NCBI RefSeq assembly: GCF_003362725.1
Contig: NZ_QKTV01000007.1
Location: 124,001-188,000, forward strand
Origin: Winogradskyella aurantiaca
GTDB lineage: Bacteria; Bacteroidota; Bacteroidia; Flavobacteriales; Flavobacteriaceae
Length of the DNA: 64,000 nt
Direction of reading: 5' to 3'
Part shown: positions 18,330 to 25,505 of the stretch, in pieces
Position numbering within the stretch: the first letter of the stretch is position 1
Layout: the number at the start of each line of letters is the position of its first letter
Position numbers and translations under genes: made by a program
Notes under the pieces: model-generated
What the model was told of the DNA's origin: nothing
Database searches by the model: none
The model's input: the letters and a program-made list of their open reading frames with translations, nothing else

Positions 18330-18383
18330 CTTATTCGTATATTTAATGTTCGATTTAATAATCGACCAAATTTTTTAAATCTC

Positions 18384-21300
18384 ATGAAATACTTGTTCTC
18401 CCTGGGTGCAATGTTTGTTACCCTTTTATCCTTGAGTCAAGGTACTCAACTTCTAAGACAACCAACACTGCATGGTAATGACGTTGTTTTTGTTTATGCC
18501 AATGATCTTTGGAAAGCTTCGGTATCTAGAGGAACCGCCATTAGACTAACCAGTGATGATGGTTATGAATCAAGTCCTCATTTCTCTCATGATGGGAAAA
18601 TGATAGCGTTTACTGCGCAATACGATGGCAACGTTGATGTTTACGTCATGCCTTCTGAAGGTGGAGAACCCAAGCGATTAACCTACCATCCAGGTGGAGA
18701 TTTTGTTCAGGGTTGGACGCCCGATGGGAAGGTTTTATTTCGCTCTGGTCGCGAGAGCAGACCCACCCAAACCAATAAGTTCTATACAGTTTCTGTAGAT
18801 GGAGGTCTTCCAGTTTCCTTGGGTATCCCAAGAGCTGCTTATGGGGAACTCTCCAAAGACGGGTCTCATGTAGCTTACACCCCCATTACTGGTTGGGATG
18901 AAGAATGGAGAAACTATAGAGGTGGTCAAGCCATGCCAATTTGGATCGTGAATATGAAAACCAAAGACCTGATTAGAACCAATCAAGCTGATGGGGAGCG
19001 TCATATGGACCCTGTTTGGCTAAATGGGGTGGTGTATTACCTATCTGAACGAGATTACACTATGAATATCTGGTCATTTGATCCCGAATCAAAGGCTGAA
19101 AAACAAATCACCTTTCATAAAAAATTCGATGTTAAAAGTCTTGATGCTAGCGCCGATCAAATAGTATATGAACAAGGCGGTTATTTGCATGTATATAACC
19201 CATCAAACAACGCAACTAAGCAACTTAATATCACCGTAAAAGGGGATCTTAGTTTTTACAGAAACCGTTGGGAAGATGTTTCTGCTAGACAATTGAGCAA
19301 CCCCAATGTTTCACCAAATGGCAAGCGAGCCATTTTTGAACATAGAGGGGAAATATTCACCATTCCAAAAGAAAACGGTACTTGGATGAATTTAACCAAT
19401 ACACCAGGTGTAGCAGACCGAAGTCCCATTTGGTCTCCTAAGGGTGATAAGGTAGCCTGGTTTTCAGATAAAAGTGGAGAATACCAATTGGTGATTGCCA
19501 ACCAGGACGGAAGTAATCAGCAATACATAGCACTACCAGAGCCTACGTTTTACTTTCAACCAGATTGGTCACCTGACGGTACTCATATCGCCTACACTGA
19601 TACGCATTACAACATCTGGGTGGTTAACTTAAGTGTAAAATCCGCCAAAATAGTAGCCACAGATCGTTATGCCCACCCTAATCGATCAATGAATCCTGAA
19701 TGGTCACCAGATAGTAAATGGATAGCCTACGCCAAACAGCAAGAGAGTCATTTTAAATCCATTTTTGCATACAATATAGATAGCGGTAAGACGCTTCAGC
19801 TCACGGATCCTATTGCCGATGCCATTACACCCGTATGGGATGAATCTGGGAAATATCTATACACACTTGCAAGCACCAATTATGGCCTGCAAACGGGATG
19901 GTTAGACATGAGTTCTTATGATCCTCAAGTAACTCGAAGCCTGTACGCCATTGTCTTAAATTCTTCAGATAAGGCACCGAATCTTCCTAAGAATGATATG
20001 GAAGAAATAAAGAAAGACACTAAGGATGATAAGAAAGATGATAAAAAAGAAGGTTCAGGCGTAAGTGTAACCATAGATGAAAACGGCATTTTTGATCGAG
20101 CCGTAGCTTTAGATTTACCAAGTAGAAACTATGCCGCCTTACTAAAAGGTCCAAAGCATAAAGTTTTTATTGCAGAAGCCATTCCGAATGAAAACGGATT
20201 TAAGGTTCACCTTTACGACGTTGAAAAAGAAAAACCATCTGACTTCGCTAGAAGTGTCTCGCAAATGGTGGCTTCTAGCGATAGAAAAACAGTCCTTCTA
20301 AATCAAGGTGGTAAATGGGTTATGACCGGGACCAAAGCTGGCCCAAAACCTGGTAAGGATATTTTAAAGGTTAATGCCAAGATAAAACTAGATCAAAAAG
20401 CAGAAGCACATCAAATTTTTAAAGAAGGATGGCGATACATGCGCGACTTCTTATATGTAGACAACGTACACGGAGCACCGTGGGATGAGGTGTATTCCTG
20501 GTATGCACCTTGGATTGATCATGTGAGACATAGAACCGATCTCAATTATGTTGTAGATATTATGAGCGGAGAAGTTGCTGTAGGGCATTCCTATGTCTCT
20601 GGCGGAGATTTTCCAGATGTAGACTTTGTGCCAGTTGGTTTGTTAGGCGCAGATTTAGAGACTTCCAATGGAAGATATAAAATCACAAAAATATATTCTG
20701 GTGAACGCTGGAATCCTGGTGTGGATGCCCCTTTGGCTATGCCTGGTTTAAACATTAATGAGGGTGACTATTTGGTTGCCATAAATGGTGTTGAATTAAC
20801 AGACGAAACCAATCCTTATGAACTACTGGAACAAACAGCTGGACGTGAGATTACAGTTTCTGTTAATTCAAAAGCTTCCATGTCTGGAGGAAGGGATGTT
20901 TTAATTAAACCTGTACGAAGCGAGCGTCAACTCAGGAGTATTGACTGGGTGGAAGGAAATCGCAGAAAAGTGGACGAATTATCTAATGGTAAACTAGCCT
21001 ATGTGTATGTACCTAACACGGGAGGTGGTGGCTTTACTTCCTTTAACCGATACTATTTTTCACAGCAAGAGAAGAAAGGTGCAGTTATAGACGAACGAAA
21101 CAATGGTGGGGGTTCAGCTGCCGATTATATGATTGATATTATGTCCAGAGAATTATTTGGCTATTTCAATTCCAAGGCTAATGACAACAGACCCTGGACA
21201 ACGCCAATGGCTGGAATTTGGGGACCTAAGGTGATGATCATTAATGAACGTGCTGGATCTGGTGGTGACCTCCTACCCTATATGTTTAAAATGAAAGGGA

Positions 21301-21623
21301 TTGGACCACTTGTTGGCACCAAAACTTGGGGAGGATTAGTAGGGACCTGGGACACTCCGCGATTTATAGATGGTGGTCGCATGGTAGCGCCAAGAGGTGG
21401 TTTTTATGATGTAGATGGTAAGTGGGCTGTTGAAGGCGAGGGTGTAGCCCCAGACATTGAAGTTATTCAAGATCCTAAATCCGTCATTCAGGGCAAGGAT
21501 CCTCAATTGGAGAAAGCGGTCAATGAAGCCTTACGATTACTTAATGGTAATGAGTTTGAGTTGCAACCAGAGCCAGCAGCACCAATTCGATGGAAACGCC
21601 CTGAAGGGTATAAAAACGATTAA
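18384..21623 (+). CDS. Tricorn-like S41 protease
   Basis: 1079 residues with a signal peptide. The N-terminal half holds PD40/WD40-like propeller repeats (SSPHFSHDGKMIAFTA, DRSPIWSPKGDKVAWFS, PEWSPDSKWIAYAK). A Lys/Asp-rich linker lies at ~540-560. Next come the tricorn C1 helical domain (~660-740), a PDZ-like domain (~745-850) and the S41 catalytic domain (~855-1050) with IDERNNGGGSAADYM and the nucleophile in NERAGSGGDLLP (Ser959). Unlike archaeal tricorn it is exported, so it probably degrades peptides in the periplasm. A strong terminator follows. Confidence 0.93.
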   Translation: MKYLFSLGAMFVTLLSLSQGTQLLRQPTLHGNDVVFVYANDLWKASVSRGTAIRLTSDDGYESSPHFSHDGKMIAFTAQYDGNVDVYVMPSEGGEPKRLTYHPGGDFVQGWTPDGKVLFRSGRESRPTQTNKFYTVSVDGGLPVSLGIPRAAYGELSKDGSHVAYTPITGWDEEWRNYRGGQAMPIWIVNMKTKDLIRTNQADGERHMDPVWLNGVVYYLSERDYTMNIWSFDPESKAEKQITFHKKFDVKSLDASADQIVYEQGGYLHVYNPSNNATKQLNITVKGDLSFYRNRWEDVSARQLSNPNVSPNGKRAIFEHRGEIFTIPKENGTWMNLTNTPGVADRSPIWSPKGDKVAWFSDKSGEYQLVIANQDGSNQQYIALPEPTFYFQPDWSPDGTHIAYTDTHYNIWVVNLSVKSAKIVATDRYAHPNRSMNPEWSPDSKWIAYAKQQESHFKSIFAYNIDSGKTLQLTDPIADAITPVWDESGKYLYTLASTNYGLQTGWLDMSSYDPQVTRSLYAIVLNSSDKAPNLPKNDMEEIKKDTKDDKKDDKKEGSGVSVTIDENGIFDRAVALDLPSRNYAALLKGPKHKVFIAEAIPNENGFKVHLYDVEKEKPSDFARSVSQMVASSDRKTVLLNQGGKWVMTGTKAGPKPGKDILKVNAKIKLDQKAEAHQIFKEGWRYMRDFLYVDNVHGAPWDEVYSWYAPWIDHVRHRTDLNYVVDIMSGEVAVGHSYVSGGDFPDVDFVPVGLLGADLETSNGRYKITKIYSGERWNPGVDAPLAMPGLNINEGDYLVAINGVELTDETNPYELLEQTAGREITVSVNSKASMSGGRDVLIKPVRSERQLRSIDWVEGNRRKVDELSNGKLAYVYVPNTGGGGFTSFNRYYFSQQEKKGAVIDERNNGGGSAADYMIDIMSRELFGYFNSKANDNRPWTTPMAGIWGPKVMIINERAGSGGDLLPYMFKMKGIGPLVGTKTWGGLVGTWDTPRFIDGGRMVAPRGGFYDVDGKWAVEGEGVAPDIEVIQDPKSVIQGKDPQLEKAVNEALRLLNGNEFELQPEPAAPIRWKRPEGYKND

Positions 21624-21628
21624 CAGTT

Positions 21629-21660
21629 TAACCCTGAATATAACTTCAGGGTTATTTTTT
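21629..21660 (+). terminator. Intrinsic terminator after the tricorn-like gene
   Basis: A 10-bp perfect stem (TAACCCTGAA / TTCAGGGTTA, 6-base loop) is followed by a T-run to 21660. It ends only 3 bases before the ATG of the next gene. Confidence 0.88.
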
Positions 21661-21663
21661 GAG

Positions 21664-22332
21664 ATGGACTTTTTACAAGAATTACAAATACAACTCCCAT
21701 CTGCCGCTAATCCCAAGAATGCAGAGCCAATAAAGGCTTATATGAAACATAAGTTTCAATTTCTAGGAATTAAATCTCCGGATCGTAAATTGATCTTAAA
21801 ACCACTGGTCAATTCTCACAAAACTGAATTAATTAACCATATTGATCCCATAACTAAATCGCTCTACTCATTGACTGAACGGGAGTTCCACTACTGTGCC
21901 ATGGAAGTGTATTCCCGATTTAAGAAAAAGCATTATCAAGTCACAGATATTAACACCATCAGCTTTTTGATTACAACGCATTCCCACTGGGATTCTGTTG
22001 ATTTTATAGCCAAGCACATCTATGGTCAGTATTTGTTAGAACACCCCAAAGAAACGCTACCAACAATTCAGGAATATGCCAACAGTACCAATATGTGGCT
22101 TAATAGATCGGCTATTTTGTTTCAATTGGGATATAAGAATCAAACAAATGCTGACTTGCTGTTCGCCCTTTGTGAACAGCATAAAGAATCAAAGGAGTTT
22201 TTTATTCAAAAAGCTATTGGTTGGGCTTTAAGAGAATATGCCAAGGTCAATCCTACTGCGGTATTAGACTTTGTTGACAAGACTCCACTTAAACCACTAA
22301 GTAAAAAAGAAGCCATTAGAAGACTTATATGA
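21664..22332 (+). CDS. AlkD-like DNA alkylation repair protein
   Basis: 222 residues from the ATG at 21664. The frame is open further upstream, but that would run through the tricorn gene and its terminator. The opening MDFLQELQIQLPSAANPKNA and the helical-pair pattern fit the DNA alkylation repair family built of HEAT-like repeats. THSHWDSVDFIAKHIYG carries the conserved W-x-x-x-D that lines the base-excision site in AlkD, and IGWALREYAKVNP is the conserved later helix. It should remove bulky or positively charged alkylated bases. The stop overlaps the next start by 4 bases. Confidence 0.9.
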   Translation: MDFLQELQIQLPSAANPKNAEPIKAYMKHKFQFLGIKSPDRKLILKPLVNSHKTELINHIDPITKSLYSLTEREFHYCAMEVYSRFKKKHYQVTDINTISFLITTHSHWDSVDFIAKHIYGQYLLEHPKETLPTIQEYANSTNMWLNRSAILFQLGYKNQTNADLLFALCEQHKESKEFFIQKAIGWALREYAKVNPTAVLDFVDKTPLKPLSKKEAIRRLI

Positions 22333-23228
22333 CCTACGACCTTATCATACTAACGGACCATCGCTATTTAGAGGACAGCAACGACCCCTACAAGCACAAT
22401 GTATTTTACGAAGATGAGCTTGTATTAAAAGCTAGTCAGAAATTGGGCCTTCAGGTTACCAGAAGAGCTTGGGATGATGAAACAGTGGACTGGTCTCAGA
22501 CCAAGTGTATTCTGTTTAGAAGTACCTGGGATTATTTTGATCGCTTTAAAGAATTCTCAGGCTGGCTGAATAAGGTCAAGACTCAAACCAAACTTATCAA
22601 CTCAAGAGAACTGATTCATTGGAACATAGACAAGCATTATCTAAATGATTTATCGGCTAAAGGAGTGCATATTCCAGATACCATTTTCATCAAAAAGGGC
22701 GATACCCGAACTCTTCATGAAATTCATTTAGATCAAAAATGGAATAAGACGGTACTAAAACCATGCGTTTCTGGTGCAGGAAGACACACCTACCTCTTGA
22801 ACTCAGATAACCTAGTAAAGCACGAAGCTATCTACAAGTCGTTGATCTCAGATGAAGATATGATGATTCAGGTTTTTCAGCAAAACATTGTGGATCAGGG
22901 AGAACTTTCCTTGATGTTATTTAATGGAGAATTCACTCATGCCGTACTTAAAAAAGTTAAGTCTGGTGATTTTAGGGTACAAGATGACTTTGGAGGTACT
23001 GTTCACCAATACACCCCATCCCAACAAGAAGTAGAATTTGCACAGAATACTATAACTCAATGTCCTGAGCTTCCAGTTTACGCTCGAGTTGATATCTTTT
23101 ACGACAATAATCATAATTTAGCATTGGGAGAACTGGAACTTATTGAACCTGAATTATGGTTCCGATTAATGCCTTCAGCAGCCGAAGTTTTGGCCAAACA
23201 CTTAAAAAACTTGATTGATGAAACTTAA
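22329..23228 (+). CDS. ATP-grasp family protein (RimK/DcsG-like)
   Basis: 299 residues. The fold and motifs match small ATP-grasp ligases: an N-terminal Rossmann-like part (LIILTDHRYLE...), RSTWDYFDRF, the ATP-binding lysine region KTVLKPCVSGAGRHTYLL, and QVFQQNIVDQGELSLMLFNG. The metal-binding end is ALGELELIEPELWFRL. The DcsG-type branch includes a ligase-like enzyme of cycloserine synthesis, but no other such genes are here and most relatives are uncharacterised. It overlaps its upstream neighbour by 4 bases and the next gene by 11, so all three are one operon. Confidence 0.85.
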   Translation: MTYDLIILTDHRYLEDSNDPYKHNVFYEDELVLKASQKLGLQVTRRAWDDETVDWSQTKCILFRSTWDYFDRFKEFSGWLNKVKTQTKLINSRELIHWNIDKHYLNDLSAKGVHIPDTIFIKKGDTRTLHEIHLDQKWNKTVLKPCVSGAGRHTYLLNSDNLVKHEAIYKSLISDEDMMIQVFQQNIVDQGELSLMLFNGEFTHAVLKKVKSGDFRVQDDFGGTVHQYTPSQQEVEFAQNTITQCPELPVYARVDIFYDNNHNLALGELELIEPELWFRLMPSAAEVLAKHLKNLIDET

Positions 23229-23937
23229 ACGTATCCTTAAAATAATTGGAGGACTTATTGTATTCTTTACGCTACCAACCTTACTCCTTTTTGGTTTTAT
23301 GTATTTGAAGTACAACACCCCTTTGCCTGAAGGAAAACAAGGTCCAGAAGCGGATCAATTAGCTACCAAGATGCTAAAATCGCTTAATGAAACTGCCTAT
23401 CTCAACACCGATTATTTAGAATGGACCTTTAAAGGTATTCACAATTACAAATGGTATAAGTCTGAGGCTAGCTGTGAGGTTTCCTGGGATGATTTTACCG
23501 TCATCCTGGATTTAAAGGACCATGATGACTCAAAAGTATTTGTTGCGGGCACAGAGTATAATGGGATTGAAAAGCACGATTATATTCATAAGGCAGAAGC
23601 GTACTTTAACAATGATTCTTTTTGGTTGGTAGCCCCCTATAAGGTGTTTGATTCAGGTGTGGAACGACGCCTGGTTATCACTGAAGAAGGCCAAGAGGCG
23701 CTTTTAGTCACCTATACCAGCGGTGGTACAACACCTGGCGACTCTTACCTTTGGCATTTAGATACAGATGGCAAGCCTAAAAGCTACCAGATGTGGGTAA
23801 GTATACTGCCTATTGATGGTTTAGAGGCCTCATGGGAAGGTTGGATTACTTCCGAAAGTGGGGCGCAATTACCCACCTTCCATAAATTACTTTTTCTCGG
23901 TCTTGACATGGGTGACGTAAAAGGGCTAAACTTATAG
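23218..23937 (+). CDS. Single-pass membrane protein of unknown function
   Basis: 239 residues from the ATG at 23218; a TTG one codon earlier is possible. One membrane anchor (ILKIIGGLIVFFTLPTLLLF) precedes a ~205-residue soluble domain with many tryptophans (YLEWTFKGIHNYKWYKSEA, SLKNDSF-like strands, TPGDSYLWHLDTDGKPKSY). The pattern suggests a beta-rich extracytoplasmic domain. I do not recognise the family. It overlaps the ATP-grasp gene by 11 bases, and its stop overlaps the end of the convergent small protein gene by 6 bases. Confidence 0.75.
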   Translation: MKLKRILKIIGGLIVFFTLPTLLLFGFMYLKYNTPLPEGKQGPEADQLATKMLKSLNETAYLNTDYLEWTFKGIHNYKWYKSEASCEVSWDDFTVILDLKDHDDSKVFVAGTEYNGIEKHDYIHKAEAYFNNDSFWLVAPYKVFDSGVERRLVITEEGQEALLVTYTSGGTTPGDSYLWHLDTDGKPKSYQMWVSILPIDGLEASWEGWITSESGAQLPTFHKLLFLGLDMGDVKGLNL

Positions 23938-24114
23938 ACTGATGGTGTCATCTTCGTTTAGATCAGAATCAGAATATTCTTCCTGATACTCAATTTTAAG
24001 CCTTGTATCATGAACCATTCGGTCCTCTTCTAAAACTACATTGGAAACACCGAGCATCCAGGCAACTAGTATGAGCTTTAACAGGTTAAGGAATCGTTTA
24101 ATAAATAACTTCAC
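23932..24114 (-). CDS. Small membrane protein (60 residues) of unknown function
   Basis: 60 residues: a basic start (MKLFIKRFLN), one membrane segment (LLKLILVAWMLGVSNVVL), then a strongly acidic tail (EYQEEYSDSDLNEDDTISL). The amphipathic plan of basic start, membrane helix and acidic tail looks like a real protein rather than a chance frame. Base 24114 lies 53 bases after the end of the next minus-strand gene, so it may be co-transcribed with it. Function unknown. Confidence 0.6.
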   Translation of the reverse strand: MKLFIKRFLNLLKLILVAWMLGVSNVVLEEDRMVHDTRLKIEYQEEYSDSDLNEDDTISL

Positions 24115-24167
24115 ATATAATATCTATCAAACATGGCTCCATATAGTAATATATGACTGATTGTCTG

Positions 24168-24692
24168 CTATTTACTTCGCTGACCGACGAATTGTTGCGT
24201 TTTCAACTTAAACAGAATATTAAAGCTAGTTAAGCTCCCGTAACTTCTAGTGATGTATTGCTGGAGGTCAATCTTTGATTGTTCATCAAGATCACTAGAA
24301 TTAATTTTCTGCTCCATAACCCTTAGGCGATCTCTAACCATAGTTATCTTGTGGAAAAAGGTGTCTATGGGCATTTCCTTATTCTGAAGATTGGGGTCGC
24401 CAGGTTCCAGAATTATCTTTCCACCCTTCCATTTATCCGCAATGGAAATAACTTCACTAACGTCTGACCATTTTTTCAAAATATCGCGTAAGCTCTTTTC
24501 AACCTCATAAAAGCTAACTGTGTCTACTTCGTCTTCTGCAGCTTCAATAACTTCAAAAGTATCATCAAGTTCCAGTGTCTCTAATCCGCCATCAATAAAG
24601 GTGACCCAATAATGTCTTGAAGTAACGTTTGTGACGACGCCTTTGCCATATTCCTTATGATTAATTCGTGATCCTATTCCTAATAATTTCAT
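24168..24692 (-). CDS. Protein with SH3-like CarD/UvrD-type N-terminal motif
   Basis: 174 residues. The first ~50 residues (GIGSRINHKEYGKGVVTNV, then YWVTFIDGG) follow the G-x-R-V-x-H-x-x-Y/F-G-x-G-x-V pattern of small SH3-like domains seen at the ends of UvrD helicases and in CarD. The rest is helical (VEKSLRDILKKWSDVSEVI; VRDRLRVMEQKINSSDLDE). I do not know a named family for the whole. No signal peptide, so it is cytoplasmic. Possible nucleic acid or RNA polymerase binding is speculation. Confidence 0.7.
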   Translation of the reverse strand: MKLLGIGSRINHKEYGKGVVTNVTSRHYWVTFIDGGLETLELDDTFEVIEAAEDEVDTVSFYEVEKSLRDILKKWSDVSEVISIADKWKGGKIILEPGDPNLQNKEMPIDTFFHKITMVRDRLRVMEQKINSSDLDEQSKIDLQQYITRSYGSLTSFNILFKLKTQQFVGQRSK

Positions 24693-25014
24693 TGTATTCT
24701 TTTTTGGTTGTTCTAAAATAAAGATTAATAAAAATTAGCCATACATATTTTACCAAATTCTATCTTAAAACTCTCTTGTTGAATTAAAATGTTTTTATAA
24801 CATTAACAACACTTTAAATGATATACTAGTAATTGGATGTTGGCTTAATTCAATTATTAAGATGTGCTAAATTGAGATTCAATTTATAAAAGTAAAAAAC
24901 TAAATCTCTTCAGTAATAAGAGGTTTATTCTGCTCTAAAAAAATCAAAACAACTTATAATAATTCTATTATTTTCAATAATTTTACAGTATTCTCATTTT
25001 AAGTTTTATAAATT
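24693..25014. other. AT-rich intergenic region with one hairpin
   Basis: A 322-base gap between divergent genes, with no ORF I can support. It holds a 10-bp inverted repeat at 24901-24927 (TAAATCTCTT / AAGAGGTTTA, one U-G pair, 7-base loop), without a T-run, 88 bases before the next ATG. Promoters of both flanking genes must lie here, but I see no perfect TAnnTTTG box. Confidence 0.5.
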
Positions 25015-25362
25015 ATGAAAAATGTAATTTTAACTCTAATAATTTTTATATTCTCAATTAATGTTAGTTCTGGTCAAAATCCAACTGTGGGCCAAGAATT
25101 GATTATTAACAATCCAAATTCTACACAATATCGCTATATTGATTTTCCAAAACTTAATACATTAGTAAAACGAGGTAAATTGGCCAATTACAAAAGCGTC
25201 TATGGCAATGAAGTCATAATCGACGAAGTTGTAACTGAAGATTCAGGAGATGTTTATGTGATATTAAAGAAAAAAGATGGCTCAAAATTCTTCGGTTATT
25301 TAACATCTGTTAAAGCAAATTATTCTAAGGCTTTAGATTCTGAGGAGCTTATGGGTAAGTAA
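25015..25362 (+). CDS. Small secreted protein of unknown function
   Basis: 115 residues with a signal peptide (MKNVILTLIIFIFSINVSSGQ). The mature ~95 residues are Lys/Asp-rich with strand-like segments (YRYIDFPKLNTLVKRGKLAN, DVYVILKKKDGSKFFGYL), suggesting a small beta-barrel or SH3-like fold. I do not recognise the family. It has its own strong terminator just downstream, so it is a single-gene unit. Confidence 0.65.
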   Translation: MKNVILTLIIFIFSINVSSGQNPTVGQELIINNPNSTQYRYIDFPKLNTLVKRGKLANYKSVYGNEVIIDEVVTEDSGDVYVILKKKDGSKFFGYLTSVKANYSKALDSEELMGK

Positions 25363-25389
25363 ATATTCTTGAATTTTTAATAGTTTTAT

Positions 25390-25423
25390 AATGCTCAGCT
25401 TTTGCTGAGCATTATTTTTTATT
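25390..25423 (+). terminator. Intrinsic terminator after the small secreted protein gene
   Basis: A perfect 10-bp stem (AATGCTCAGC / GCTGAGCATT) with a TTTT loop is followed by ATTTTTTATT, 27 bases after the stop codon at 25362. Confidence 0.92.
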
Positions 25424-25505
25424 CAGCTGGTTGCGAGTCAACTTTGTTCTTTAAAATCGTACCTTTACAGCTTTGCAAAATTGTTCCATCAGCTGATAAA
25501 TTGTT

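Noticed and set aside
18350-18376. Hairpin TCGAT / ATCGA before the tricorn-like gene as a terminator
   Set aside because: The 5-bp stem is too weak, although a T-run follows.
21457-21663. Longer start for the AlkD-like protein
   Set aside because: It would run inside the tricorn gene and through the terminator; the ATG at 21664 gives the family's usual N-terminus.
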